Below, piece after piece: positions 1 through 13,000 of a stretch of DNA of 64,000 nucleotides. Positions within the stretch are counted from its first letter, which is position 1. Each line of letters starts with the position of its first letter. Source of the DNA: Candidula unifasciata (lineage: Eukaryota > Mollusca > Gastropoda > Stylommatophora > Geomitridae). The notes under the pieces are model-generated. The model had not been told where the DNA came from and did no database searches. It saw only the letters and a list, made by a program, of their open reading frames with translations. A program made the position numbers and the translations under genes. The stretch spans positions 180,725 to 244,724 of the forward strand of contig CAJHNH020004602.1 in NCBI GenBank assembly GCA_905116865.2. Direction: 5' to 3'.

Positions 1-129
1 TGTTCTAGTTTTTGCTCCAACTAAGCTGCTCCTGAATTTTCTTGAAATCAAAATCAGTCTGATTGCGGACATTATCACCAGGATTTTTCCAAGTCCCCAA
101 TCTTCGAGGATGGTGTTTAAACCAGATGT

Positions 130-639
<510 letters not shown>

Positions 640-640
<1 letters not shown>

Positions 641-935
641 AATCAATGCCGTGTGGCGTGTCTCGTGTACTTTCAGTCAGTTCTGACAAATGATTTTCCA
701 TAATATAAACTCAGACTATCCAGCATCTTCTCTTTCGGTCTCCCGCTGCCTCTCTTTCCCTCCGTTCTACTGATGTACTCCAAAGAATGTAGCCGTCTCA
801 TTATGATGTGGGCAATCAGTTCTCTTTGTGAGTCAGTTTCTTTCAAGACTTCTTCATTATTCTTTTTATCTGTTCAGGGTATTCTTATCATTCATCATTT
901 TCTGCAGCTTCCATGTTTTTTAAAACTAATTGACC
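640..935 (-). mobile_element. LINE 3' remnant (RT C-terminus), minus strand
   Basis: Shares a long diverged match with 31005-31340 on the same strand, where the peptide is a typical reverse-transcriptase C-terminal segment. Frame broken. Confidence 0.6.
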
Positions 936-1004
936 AAATAATTTATGAGAATCATCCCCCCCCCCCCCTCTCCCGCCCCATGTGGTATTAAATTTGTATT
1001 GCTT

Positions 1005-1370
1005 TGCTTTGAGATGCAGAAAAGTGCATTGGGGTTCATAGAAAAACAAATGAATGACAGACACTTTGTGCAACGAAGCCTGGCATATGGTGCAACAACA
1101 TCTGTTTTTGAGAATTTTGGTGGAAACAGTCACTGCAGTCTTCATATGGCTTGATATTAGCTACACACGTCATGGTTGTAACTGACTCACAAGGTATGCT
1201 GAGAAAAATTGAGACAGTTAAGCTTCCCGCAGAGTGGCAAGCATAGCTTTAGATTTGCCAGGTAGTTAATTTATTTTGGATATTTTCTCCAGAGGACGCA
1301 GGCGTGTTGGGAAATGAACAACCAGGAAGACCGGCGGGCTCTATACCACTTGTTAGCAATTTGATGCATG
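1005..1370 (+). mobile_element. LINE RNase H remnant
   Basis: Broken frames include ALGFI, VTDSQGMLRKIET and LPAEWQA, equivalent to the RNase H part of the LINE at 26650-26950. Many stops. Confidence 0.6.
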
Positions 1371-1795
1371 ACCAGCTAGGTATTTTTTTGCAAGGTGTTT
1401 TTGGAGGCAATAATTTACACACTCACGTACGCAGACCCTCACACACACACACACAAACATACACATACTTTGCGTAATTGAAGAAGACATTTTTACGGAA
1501 GCACACAAAGAGATCATCACGATATGAAGATTATGGTGCAACCGGTAGTGACCAGGTGATCTGACTGATACTCAGCAGACAAGAGCACAGGCATGACGGG
1601 CATACATAGACTGTTAATGGAACCAACGGAACTGGAACTCAGATCTGGCTGCTGAAAATGAAGACAGGTCGCTTATATAAATGTACCGCAGCAATGTGAT
1701 GTCTAGGGCTTATTTCCTGGCGGTATGCCACTGAACGCAGTTTTGGCACCTTTATTTTAAGGAACATTTTTATATTCGAATGAGCCTTTACAGGT
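1371..1795. other. LINE tail-like and simple-sequence DNA
   Basis: Contains a short (CA)n at 1440-1454. Around 1615-1680 it has a tail-like stretch (GGAACTGGAACTC...GAAGACAGG) resembling LINE tails at 27180 and 45540. No gene. Confidence 0.4.
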
Positions 1796-1965
1796 CTTCT
1801 TCTTCTTCAGCATTCCGAGCCCTTGAGGTTCATTGCTGCAGATATCACCGGCCTCCCTTCATCTCTTTGGTTGGCCTTCTCTTTCCAGTTGACGACACCA
1901 AGTGTTTGCAGGTCTGATTGGATACATTCCATGTTCCAAATCTCAAAAGTCCTTTAACGTTCCAG
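1796..1965 (-). mobile_element. LINE 3' end fragment (minus)
   Basis: Related to 9925-10140 and 34310-34430 (GAGCCCTTGAGGTTCATTG, TCTCTTTCCAGTTGACGAC). In the 34-kb copy the adjoining minus frame is reverse transcriptase C-terminus. Confidence 0.5.
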
Positions 1966-2329
1966 GTTCCTTGTTCCGTTTAAATCAATCCGAAATCGAG
2001 GCTTAGATATATGTTTCGTGGCGAGATAAAGTTTTACGAAAGTGGGAGTGTCGGCCCCACGCTCCAACCCCCAACCTGGAGGACCAGGGTGTCTCTCTTT
2101 GTCTGTTTTCCACTCTTCGACTTTTCCGGCTTGGGAGGCCTTGCTGGTAACTACGCTACCACCTGCATAGCTCTCTGGGTATTGAGAAACACAAGACCTC
2201 TACAACTTCAAGGTCTTTACAGGTCACTGTTATTATAAATATGATTTAGTTTTATGTATACACAGTGGGCGCCTCACGCTTTTATTAGTCGTGAAATACA
2301 ATTGTAGATGACTGTTGGTAAAGATAATG

Positions 2330-2655
2330 AGCTAACCTCGGTTATACAATCCGCGTTAGCGCAGTCGATAAGAAGCTCGCTTTCAAATGCAGCTGCAACT
2401 CGCTGCAGCCCACGGTCAGTGTTCCAAACCGGGTGGCTCCCGGGGTTCACCCAGCCTCTAGGAGTACCAGAGTTGACCCTCTGGGGTGAACGGAGGAACG
2501 TCGCTGTAGCTACAGAGTTACGTGCGAACGGCGACACAAGCGGACAATTCTTATCAGCTTTCCGTACTGGTGGTAGAGCACTTATGGTTTATAACTGTGC
2601 GCAATGACGCTGGTTCACATCTCCCGACTTTACCTTTACCTTTATACAATAAATT
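2330..2655 (+). mobile_element. SINE family D, tRNA-derived
   Basis: The head GCGTTAGCGCAGTCGATAAG resembles a tRNA 5' half with an A box, and the 3' end is a short TTTACC tandem. A second copy lies at 4480-4672. The 99-residue open frame inside is a by-product. Confidence 0.7.
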
Positions 2656-3500
2656 ATATTATAAAATATACATACAATATAAATGAGAAAAAACACGCCA
2701 CCGTTAATATATTATGTTCAAAATACCATAATAGAAATTATTTTATATCTTTTTTAGTGTACTCAGTAATTGTATACAAGGTAAGTAATAGAAAGCAAAT
2801 AGTATGAAAAGTTTTTTAAAAATGTTTTTTATTGTCCAAAAAAAAAAAAAAAACTTAGAAGGAAAGTGGACATGGACAATGCAGATGGAAAGTGCGAAAT
2901 TATTTTTAACCGTATTGACAATTTTGTTTTCGTTATGGGAGACTACTCTTTGCTAATTCAGCCCGCCAAGCTTGAGTTTGATGAAGTATTTTTCTGAGCC
3001 TTCTAAATTTGTCCGCAAAGGAATATTTTGTAATGGTATATTTCTATTTTTATTATTCTTACGTTAGTTTAGCGCAAAATAATATTTCAAATAAATACAA
3101 TCATCTGATCTTTACGTGAATGTCGTAGAAGACAGAGACTGACACTCAAGACACTACTCAGGGTGACAGTGAAGATATTCTTTTTTTCTCCTCTTATAAT
3201 ATTTTGTTTGTTGCTGAACTAATTTCAGTTCATCGTTCATGTATTGTAATTGTCCTGTTGTGCTATTATATTTATGTCGCATAGGGCTGGCAGTCTATTT
3301 CTCTATTTCATTAAATCCTTATTCGTTTGGCGTTTGCAGTCCATCAACGCCTTTGACCTCTCTCGTTCTTAACTATCAAGTTTCAAGTGTCACTTTCTTT
3401 AACTGTTTTCTCTAGGAAGTCCTCTATTTTATTCACTATTCCTCAAATCACTCTATTTCTTATTGTCCATTTGCCGTTTGGTTATGTTATTCTCTGTTGG
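2656..3500. other. AT-rich intergenic DNA
   Basis: AT-rich sequence with a poly(A) run near 2839. I recognise no gene or repeat family. Confidence 0.5.
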
Positions 3501-3504
3501 TCTC

Positions 3505-3860
3505 TTCTCAGAATGTCGGGTTCTCCTTGCAATAAATAACGGTCGCTACTTGGACGTCGACGGCCGCTTAGTCATAGTCGGAGTTCAGTCCCCTGGCTGC
3601 AGTGCAATTACGGAGTGTACATGCACAAATCACAAAACAAAGTGAGTTCAACATGGCGTCTAGACCACGAACTGCGACTCACATTACCCTAACCCAAACC
3701 CTACCCCTAACCCTACCCCTAGCCCTAATTATGTAATTTGTGTCGTTCCCTCCTTTCCACTCCGTAATTGCACTGCAGCCAGGGGACTGAACTTCGACTA
3801 AGCGGCCGTTGCCGTCCAACTAGCGACCGTTATTGCAAGAAGAGCCGAATGTCGAGAATG
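3505..3860. mobile_element. Foldback element with telomere-like loop
   Basis: About 110-bp arms (roughly 3510-3630 and 3753-3860) are inverted copies of each other, sharing GGAGTTCAGTCCCCTGGCTG with its complement. The loop at 3683-3727 holds degenerate CCCTAA/CCCTAC repeats. Confidence 0.8.
3683..3727. repeat. Interstitial telomere-like CCCTAA repeats
   Basis: About seven degenerate units of CCCTAA, CCCTAC and CCCTAG. The TTAGGG motif on the other strand is the animal telomere repeat. Confidence 0.75.
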
Positions 3861-4417
3861 TGTTCACTTAGTATTACATACCATAAATTATAATTTTTAG
3901 TTGCTAAAGTGTAGTTTTGCAGTTTGAAACACAATGCACACTTTTTCAGTATAGTATTATTTTGTGAGATTTTCTTAATTTTGTTAAATAATGCTACTAA
4001 GCATGATTAGATTGATTCCACCTAAAAAATGAAATCAACACCTTATCATTCAAGCCTTTGCATTACGTCAGTTTTAAGATGATATTATTTAAGTTTCAAG
4101 CAAAATTATATAAATAAGACGAACATAGAGAAAAATAGTAAATACTCTTTCAACACATTTAGAAATTGTGTTTTTAACTGTAACTTCCCATGGAGCAGAC
4201 AACTCACACTTTGTTGTAGACTTGTTTGTGATTGCTAGGATTTTGCTGCCAAAGCTTTCCACATGATTGGTTAGATCTACCTCTAACTCTTCTTAGCCTT
4301 GTTACAGAAAACTCATAATGTCTGCTTATTTATAAATAATTGCTTAGAACAGAACAGAGACTGGAAAATATGTTGAATTTGTTTTTGTTAGTTTTAACAG
4401 AATTGTTAAGTTATATT

Positions 4418-4720
4418 GACTTGCTAGTCACTCACTCGGCATCGCCATAAATGTATGTCCCATGCCTCTTGATAGCACAGTATAACCCCAGCCTCTAGGT
4501 AATGGGTACCAGAGTTAACACTCTGGAGGAGCATTGTTGTAGCTATGTAGTCTCGTGTGGACGCGACACAGGTGGACAGTTTCTTATCAGCTGTCCTTAC
4601 TGGCGGCAGAGCACTTATGGTTTATAACTGTGCAGTGACACTGGTTCACATCTCCTGACTTTACCTTTTGCATTATAACACTATTGTTTGGAAAGACAGA
4701 AAAGTGCCACCTATATTATT
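4418..4720 (+). mobile_element. ATT-tailed retroposon (family F) interrupted by SINE D
   Basis: The left piece ends at about 4480. The right piece, ATAACACTATTGTTTGGAAAG ending in (ATT)n, matches units at 53113-53530. The SINE D body lies between them (4480-4672). Confidence 0.55.
4480..4672 (+). mobile_element. SINE family D, 3' part
   Basis: CCCAGCCTCTAGG through CTGACTTTACC matches the second half of the copy at 2330-2655. The tRNA-like head is missing. Confidence 0.65.
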
Positions 4721-5392
4721 ATTATTATTGAAACACATATCAAATATTTAAAAAAATAATAACATGTTTTTTTTAAATTTAGTTTTATGGGATTTAATCC
4801 AGATGACTCTACCAGTCACCGCCAAAAACTGTACTAGTCACTGAACACTGAACGATAGACTGAATATAAGTTCAAAGCATCTATCACTGATATATTTATT
4901 TGGTAAAAGTTCAGAGCATCTATCACTAGTAAATTTATTGGATAGAAGTTCTGAGCACCTAGAGATTTTAAAAGTATAATTGTAGAAGTACAGAATTAAG
5001 TACTTGGCAGTCAGAAATCACTCCTAATTTTGTGAAGTTGAAATTAAACTGCTGTCTTGATAATCCACTGCAGTGGATCTCCACTAAAAGAGATCTCATA
5101 AGTGGGGGAATTTCTGTTGTGAAGAACAATTTGTTTACCCCTGGCAATTTTTCTTGCTTGAATTCATAACAGGATATGTGATAAGAGCAATTTCTGCTTA
5201 GAGGAACCATTTCTTGGGTCCCTAGTGAGTTTTTCTTATCTGGTCTGCACTGTATTCAACATGATTTCTTTAATTGTTAACTATTCATCTTGTTTTCCTC
5301 AGCTGACAGGGATGCTTTCCTAAGACTGATGTAATTACTTTCATAGTAATCAAACAAGCAATCATCTTTCATGTGCATCCTTAACTAGAAAC

Positions 5393-7098
5393 ATGAAACA
5401 GAGCACACTTTTCTCAGTATTCTCTAAGAATACTAGTTTGAATGGAACCTCAAGTCGACTAGATCTTCTTGACTGTGACAATGAAAAGGCGAAAACAAAT
5501 GCAGATACCCTTCCTAAAACCTCATCAAAACATGTGGATAAGTTGCATGCACAAGCAGAATCCAATCTTAGGTTGGATGCGAGTCCTACTGATTATTGTG
5601 CTGGAAATACAAAAGTTAATAAATTGTTGTTGTTAGATGTTGAGCTGGATAGTACAGATAAGAAGAAAAGCATCAAGCTGGATATTGAAGACAAGAAGAA
5701 GAACATTGAGCTCAGTATTACAGACAAGAACGCCAAGGATGAAAATATTAATTGTAAACGACAAGGGAAGTTATCACTATCCTCTGTGAAGAGATCAAAT
5801 ACTTTAGTAAATGTTGAATATATAAGTCAACCAGAATCTCAAATTAAGAATCAGATTAAGTCCACTGGAAAGTTTGTGACAGTTCAAACATCACCATTAA
5901 ATTTGCACTCACTGATAAAGGAAAGTCAACCCATGGAATATTCTGATGCAAAACTTCCTTCAGATGCTGCAAAAGAGCAAGGAGTGGATTCAATAGGCTA
6001 TGCAGATTTCCTAGCCCAGCTGGTCAACAAAAATGACAAGAAAATACACCAAAACAAGGAGGTCTCTGCTTCCTGCACCGGCAGTGAGAGTGACGAGACA
6101 AAAAAGGCAGTGTCGTACTTAGAGTTCCTTGGTATGTTCAAATCACCACCAAAAGTTGAAGAGTCAACAGTCACAATTGATGATGATGATGAAAATGGTG
6201 AACTAGAAAAATGTCCTCTTCCTCTTCCAGTTACTGAACAGCGGAAGGAGGTAAAATGTAAATCAATCACTTCCTTTTTCACAAAAATCGAAACTAAGCC
6301 CAGACATATAAATTCATCCGACATTACAACTGTAACAGTGATTGCTGAAGTTCATTCTCTGTCTGATTCAGTGGAGCACAAAAGGACAGTTAAATCAGCA
6401 CACAACAAGAAATTGCCAGGAAAGGTGGACAGATTAAAGGAAGATAAATGTGAAATAGAAATATTAAGTTCAGAGACAATAACTGACGTTGAAGATGTGG
6501 GAAAAAAAGTGCAAGGAACAAAAAGGAACAGTGAGGCTTCTTCCTTGTCATTACAGGTTGCCAAAAAACTGAAAGTTGAACAAGAATCAGTAGTGAATAA
6601 ACAGAAAGTTGAACAAGAATCAGTATCACATAAGCAGACCTCTAATAAAACAGTCACAAAGTCTAAGAATGAAATACCATCAGATGTTTCTATGAAAACA
6701 GTTTTGAAAATGCCAACCACATCCAAAAATAATAACTGTTTACATGGAGAAGATAGTACATCAGCTGCTTCTTTAAATGATGCAAAGTTTAAACCACTTA
6801 TGCCTGCAACCATACCAGCATCATCAACAAAGTCATCACAGTCTACTCTTCATTTTGGAACAAGTGGTCTTTTATTGAAGAAGGCAGAGGGACTGAAAAT
6901 AGATATTTGCACAGAGGAAGATTCTGCAGGTTCTGATGGCGAGATCTTAGCCAAAAAACCAACAGAGAAGCAGTCTTTACTGAGAGCTAAACTAGAAAAT
7001 GAAGAAGAAAAGAAGCTGAACATGCGCAAAGCCAATGGCAAAGAAGAATGTGGAAGGGCAACAAAGTTTGAACAAACAGCTACCGGCATTGACAAAAG
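5393..7098 (+). CDS. ATAD5: ATAD5 coding exon 1 (large N-terminal exon)
   Basis: Encodes about 568 residues rich in Lys, Ser, Asp and Glu, typical of a disordered region. Visible motifs are QSTLFSVF (residues 3-10) and KSITSFFTK (290-298), both PIP-box-like; YADFLAQL (from 203) and VSYLEFLGMF (from 240), resembling the vertebrate VSYEEFL segment; and TVTVIAEVH, matching the vertebrate TVTVLAQVH block. The exon ends in phase 2 at a GTATTT donor. An acceptor-like TAG at 5386-5388 suggests it may be an internal exon starting at 5389. Reading through the donor would add an unrelated tail to a stop at 7252. Confidence 0.88.
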
Positions 7099-10000
7099 GT
7101 ATTTATCTTTTATTGTTTTAGTATTAAGGAACCTTTTTGTGCCAGTCGCACCAGCTATGTATGTGAAACTAATTCAGATAGACCAGTCATCTGATGTAGT
7201 CATTATGCTGGTTGCCTTTAAATCCCAAAACATTTCCTGGTATCTCTTTTAGACAGGGTCAGCCTGAGAGCCAAAGTCGATTATAAAATCACTCGTGTGG
7301 GTTCCGGGGCCCTATTAAAGGGAAAACAAGAATAGACCCACTGCCTACCAAAAAGCATGTCATAAGAGTCGACTAATTAAGAACTTCCTTCGAAGTCAGA
7401 GTGCATCTGCCTGAGAGGCAAGGAGCCAACAGTCTGCACACAAATGTGTCAGATCTGTCAAACGGATGCACACGCAACATTCAGGTTCTGGAACAGGACT
7501 GTGGTCCAGAAGTGGACGAGCAACCAGAATTTTCCACCAGAGTTTACTGCTGGTGAGTGCAAAGAAGAAGAAGATGATGATGATTATAAAATGTGTCTCA
7601 ATGTGGATTCTTCTTGTACTACATTCTCATTTAAAAGGGTGGTTGTTGTGTTGGTATTTGCACCTTTTGACCCAACACATTGGAGTTCAGCAAAGCCATA
7701 ATTAGTTGCAGTTTGCTACATGCTTGTTAAAAGGCAGTTGCCCCCCCCCCCCCCCCCCTCTTCCCTTTCGACCAAAAAAAACATAGGGCACCCGGACCCA
7801 CACAGGGTAATGTGAATTCAAACCAGAAACTTTTTGACTGGCAGGAAAGCATCTGCTGCATCTCCCATTTTAACTCTCTCGGTACCAAGCAATTCACCAT
7901 GCATTTCTTGGTATTCTAAATACAGTGTAATGTTGTAGCTATTATTAATTTGTATCTAAATTACTAGTTTAACCATCTCTGTTCCATCAAGTCGCTGTTG
8001 AACTCCTTCTGATCTAAGTATTCATTGATTGTAAGCTCAACTCTTTGGGATCATCATCATCACATGCCCTGCTGACTGGCATAGGTGTTCATGCATCTCC
8101 AAAGATCTTGGTCCCTTGTCCTCTGGGTCAGTTCCACCGAAGATATCCCTTTGTGCCACCATCACAATCCACCCATCATCACCTCTCTCGGCCTACGTTT
8201 GCCTCTTATACCGTTGATCTTCCTAGTTGTCACGGTATTCTCCATAACTGCCCCCCCCCCCTCCCAATCACATGACAGAAGAACAGTGCTTGTCTTTTCT
8301 TTATAACTGTATATATTGATCTGCTCTCATTAGCTTCCTTCATGCAATCTTCAGTAGTTACTCTGGCAGTGCAAGGGATTCTTAACATTTGTCTGAGAAA
8401 TGAGGGGTACAATTAAATGTTAAAAGTCAGTGGGTCTGTGGGATTTTTAACATTTGTCTGAGAAATGAGGGGTAAAAGTGAATGTTAGAAGTCAGTTGGT
8501 CTGTTCTTTTTGATTTCCACCTTACCCACACAGATTGTGGCCCAGGAACCCACACTAGGGGAAGGGATTGTTAATTAAATTTCTCATTTGGGTTCTATTA
8601 CAAATACCAAAAAAAGGGGGGGGGGGGCTACTGAAATCAGATGTATTGTGCCAAAAAGTGCAGATGTCACTGCTGCCTGTAAACCACAGCACAATGTGCC
8701 GAGCACCATTCTATGGGTGAATGCAGAAGACGATTAATTACATTCTTCTTTTTTGTGGTTTGCTAGTTTAATTCACTAATTTACCATCACTGTCTCGTAG
8801 GGAAAACACAAGTGGGGATTGTAGCGAACCTGTACCTTTCGTGGAAAGATTGCTGCAAACACCAAAAGAGAGGACAGACATAGGTAAAGACCTTGCCCAG
8901 GAGAAGACAGAGGAAACTAGTACACCAAGGCGTAGTGCTCGCCTGGCGCAGTCAGTTCATGTCTTCAAGGATGCAGATATTGTGGAGATCACTAGTGATG
9001 ATGATGATGAGCCAAAGAAAAGAGGAAGAAAGGGAGGAGCTGCAAAGTCATCTACCAATGGTGGAAGTCCAGCAGGGAACTGGCCAGTTAAATCTTCAGG
9101 TAAAAAGAAACTTAGTCTGTATAGATTGTCATCATCATCATTAGGCTAGTCAGTCCTGATATATAGATATTGAAATCATGTGACGTATCACTGCACAGGC
9201 CCCTTTACTCTAGACTTTTTTTTCAGCTCCCTGCATGTGTGTGACTTAATTTTTTTCTTGAATGTATTGTGTCTTTCTATTCTGTCTTCTAATGGTATAT
9301 TTTGAAAATGGGAACTCTCACAATGTATATAGATAGATTAATGTGTCAATATCATCAAAGGTTTGTCAGTCCTAAAATGGCTGTTGAAATCATCTCACCA
9401 TGTTTCTCCACTTACTTGTTTATTCTTGACTTTTCTTCGGCTCTGTTTAATGTCAAGTCTCCAAAATGTAATTGTTTCTTGGACATTAATTTTTTTCTTT
9501 GGTTTTGCCCTTTTTTTGAAATCCTGAAGGTTAGCTCTGAGATTAGTGAATGCTTTAACAATTTCATGATCCCCAAGTACTGGGTTCAGTATTTATGTTG
9601 GATAGTTTTTGTGTGTTTTTTAAAGCCTTTCTTATGTTTGTCAGACAGTAGTACAAGACTCACATGATGGCTGAGATTGGGCCTCACCAAGTTTTTTCCC
9701 AAGCAAAGCTGTGAACCCAACCTTTATTTTAGACAGCACAGTTTTCTTTTTAAGATATTCTAAACATAATAAATTATAATGGGAAACACGAATGGAAAGG
9801 ACACAAATACTAAAGTATTATTAATAACAATTAAAGTATGTAAAAGTGTTTATTTTCCCCCACATGCTTTATAAGCGTTTTTTATGTGTCATTTACGTTT
9901 ATTTATCTTTATGTGTGATCTTTTTCAGCGTCTTGAACCCTTACGGTTCATTGGGTCAAATATCACATGCCTCTGTTCATCTCCCAGTTATTCCTTCTCT

Positions 10001-13000
10001 TTCCAGTTAATCATTTAAAGTGTTTAAAGGTCTGTCTGTATTTTATCTCTCCACCATCTTCTTGGTCTGTCTACTCCCATTCAACTCTTTTGTGTAAGCA
10101 TTGTTCGATTCCCTGTTATCTGCCATTCTGCCACTCATTGCAGTCAGTTAACCTTTTTGATATCAGCACAGTTAGAAATGATTTAAACAGAGACATCTTT
10201 ATGTATAATATTTGTTTTAAAAATGCATTGACTTTCTTCAGGAAAACTTGCATCAATTTTTACCGCTGTGAAATCAAAGGAGCCTGTTGGTAAAGTTTTC
10301 CTAGCGCCTGTAGACCCCGAACAAGAACGATTGAGACGAGAATTCTTGATGAGTGGAATTCCTGACGAGCTGAAACGTCAGATAGCTACAACAGCAGCCA
10401 CCGCAAATTTGGTGCTGGATTATCCACCCCTTCCCAACATCAGCCATGTGCAGCAGATATCAGCCGAGGATTACTTGCCTGTTAATATCAAAATCCCAAA
10501 GCTTTGTGTTCTTGATGACAGTTTTCATGGTACAGTCGGTATGTGGGAAAGGCTAGGATGGAAAAAGACACAAAACACTAAAGGTCTTGATCGAGACCCA
10601 TTTAAGGTTAGTATTTTTCTTCCATTTCTTCTTCTTCTTTGCGTTCACCAGCTGTAAACTCTGGCAGAAGGTTCTGGTTGCTCGTCCACTACTGAACTGC
10701 AGTCCTGCTCCAGAACCTGAGTGTTGTGTGTGCATCAGTTTTACAGATCTCATTCTCTTGAATACAGACTGTTGGTTCCTTGCCTCTCCGGCAGATGCAC
10801 TCCGACTTCAAAGGAAGCTCCCCAATTAGTTGACTCTTACGACATGCTATTGGGGAGGCAGTGGGTCTATTCTTGTTTTCCCCACAATGGGGCCCAGGAA
10901 CCCACACGGGGGGTTCTTCCATTTGTTTTCAACATTCTGTTCAAACATGTAGTTGAACCTTTCCCCTGAAAGAAAAATGTGTACTTGTACACTCTGTATT
11001 TTATCAGATCATTCTAAATAAATTTGGCTTCTACCTACTGTAGTTACTTCCATTATGTATTAAGCTGTTTTGTTTTTTTTCCGTCAAATTATCAATAGTT
11101 ACTTGGTATGATGATTAGAAAAACGGATCTGTTCACAGTTACTGTGACGCTGACCTTTCATTCATAGCTTCTTGGACTCTTCTGGGTCACAGGGGTGTGC
11201 GAGTCTATTCGGCGAAACTACTGTCCTGTGTTGAGCGAGCAAACTGCGACTCAACGTATTGAAAGGTCGCCTAGCTGGCTACTTGCACATCGCTGGCTGT
11301 GTCCCCGAAATAATCTAGACTAAGCTCGCACCCCTATGCCCCGGAGCGGTCCATTGATTAATGAATGAAACCGTGCGTAATACAGAACCTAATTTCAGTG
11401 TCACGGTAACCGTGAACAGATTAAAAAAATATTGTTCTCCAAAATAGCCGTGGCTGCCAGGTCGATCCAGTCTAAAGTGGGTACCGGGGAAGGGTCTTTA
11501 AAGTAACAACAACCATTATGATGTTGACAATATCACTCGACTGCTGACTGGTCATTAAAACTATGAGATTAACATCATAAGTCCGATGCGCCACTGATGC
11601 TAAAAGGGTCCTTTACTTACTATTTGCTGGATCAGAACGTATAACCACTGCTACAGCACTGTCATATTTTGTCAGTGCAAGTACAACTAATGATGTTCAC
11701 ACTTAAATGCATCAAATGATCTTCAAGTTGCTGGTTGCTTGCAGTGTCATTATTCCTTGCTCAACTTGTCTTGAAACTTACATGCTGCCTGTCCACTTAT
11801 GATGAACTGGTCACATTTTCTGACTCACATTTTATTCTGCTTGATCAGTTTAAATAATTGTAACAAAACATGAGTTATACATGTTCTGCTTACTAGTAAA
11901 TGGAGTGGTTGGGGGGGGGGGGGTGAGTATATCACAAGTAGTTGGTTTTAAGATACTCCATCCAAACCTTTTCAGTCATCCCCCAAGTATCTGCTGCCAT
12001 CAATATAAATGTTAACTAATGGCAACACTTAAAACAGCTATTCCATTTATAGCTCTTGCATACAATGCAAGTTTAATGGTGCATTGCTTACATCTTTTGT
12101 GTCTTCATTCAAACTGTTGTTTGATGCATTATTGTTATATTGAGAAAAATATTCACTAATATTTTTTTCTTTTCCACAGACGTTCACAGCAAACCCTTCA
12201 GGTGAAATCCCACGTGTTGACCTCCTGTTGCAGGACCTTCAGTGTTGTGATGGCAAATTTCCTTTCAGAAAAACTTATCAGCATCTTCACAGTAAAGTTG
12301 TCTCTTCTGAAACTGCATGTAAGTGATTACTGTGTTTATTTTCTTGTCTGCCATTTTAATGGTAGTTCTGGATTATTGTTTCTCTTTTAGTGACCAAAGA
12401 GTGAGTTGGTGTTTTAGTGTCAGTTTTGTTCTTGCATCCTTCTACTTCTTTTTTGTTCATCGGCTGTAAGCTATGGCGGAAAGTACTGGTTGTTTGTTCA
12501 TTTGGACTTTGGCTTTGTTTCAGGGCCTGAGTTTTGCTAATTTGTGTGCAGTTGGATGTTCCTTGCTGCTGGAGCAGATGCACTCCGACTTTGAAGGAAG
12601 CCACCAATCAATCGATTCCTGTGACATGCCTTTTTTTGGTGTGTGGTAGATATGGGTCTGTTCGTTTTCCCCCAGAACCGGGCCTCAGAACCTACACGGG
12701 GAAGCTGTTGCATCCAAAAATGTATTTAATGAGATTTTTCATATGGTTGTTTTCTGGACATATGTGTAAGTGGTTTTAAACTGCTTTTGGCTCTGATGTG
12801 CCCTGTAGGAAACTGTTTCTAAAGTAGCAATTGAATATATCGTACACACAAAATTATAATTTTCTTATACTGAAGTATTGGTTGAAAATTTTTGCAGTCT
12901 CAACTTAGCATTTGATTTCACTTAGCATCTGGTTTCTAATTTTGAAATGTTGCTAAGGCCGTGGCCATACTACTTGTTACTACATGGTTACTGCCTCAAG

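Noticed and set aside
2308..2607. 99-residue open frame
   Set aside because: It lies wholly inside a SINE D copy, and the second copy at 4480 does not preserve the frame.
5998..7095. Minus-strand open frames of up to 153 residues
   Set aside because: They mirror ATAD5 exon 1 codons and are Ser/Phe/Leu-rich antisense shadows with no motif.
7099..7252. C-terminal extension of ATAD5 exon 1
   Set aside because: This is intron read-through. The GTATTT donor at 7099 and the phase match to exon 2 support splicing there.
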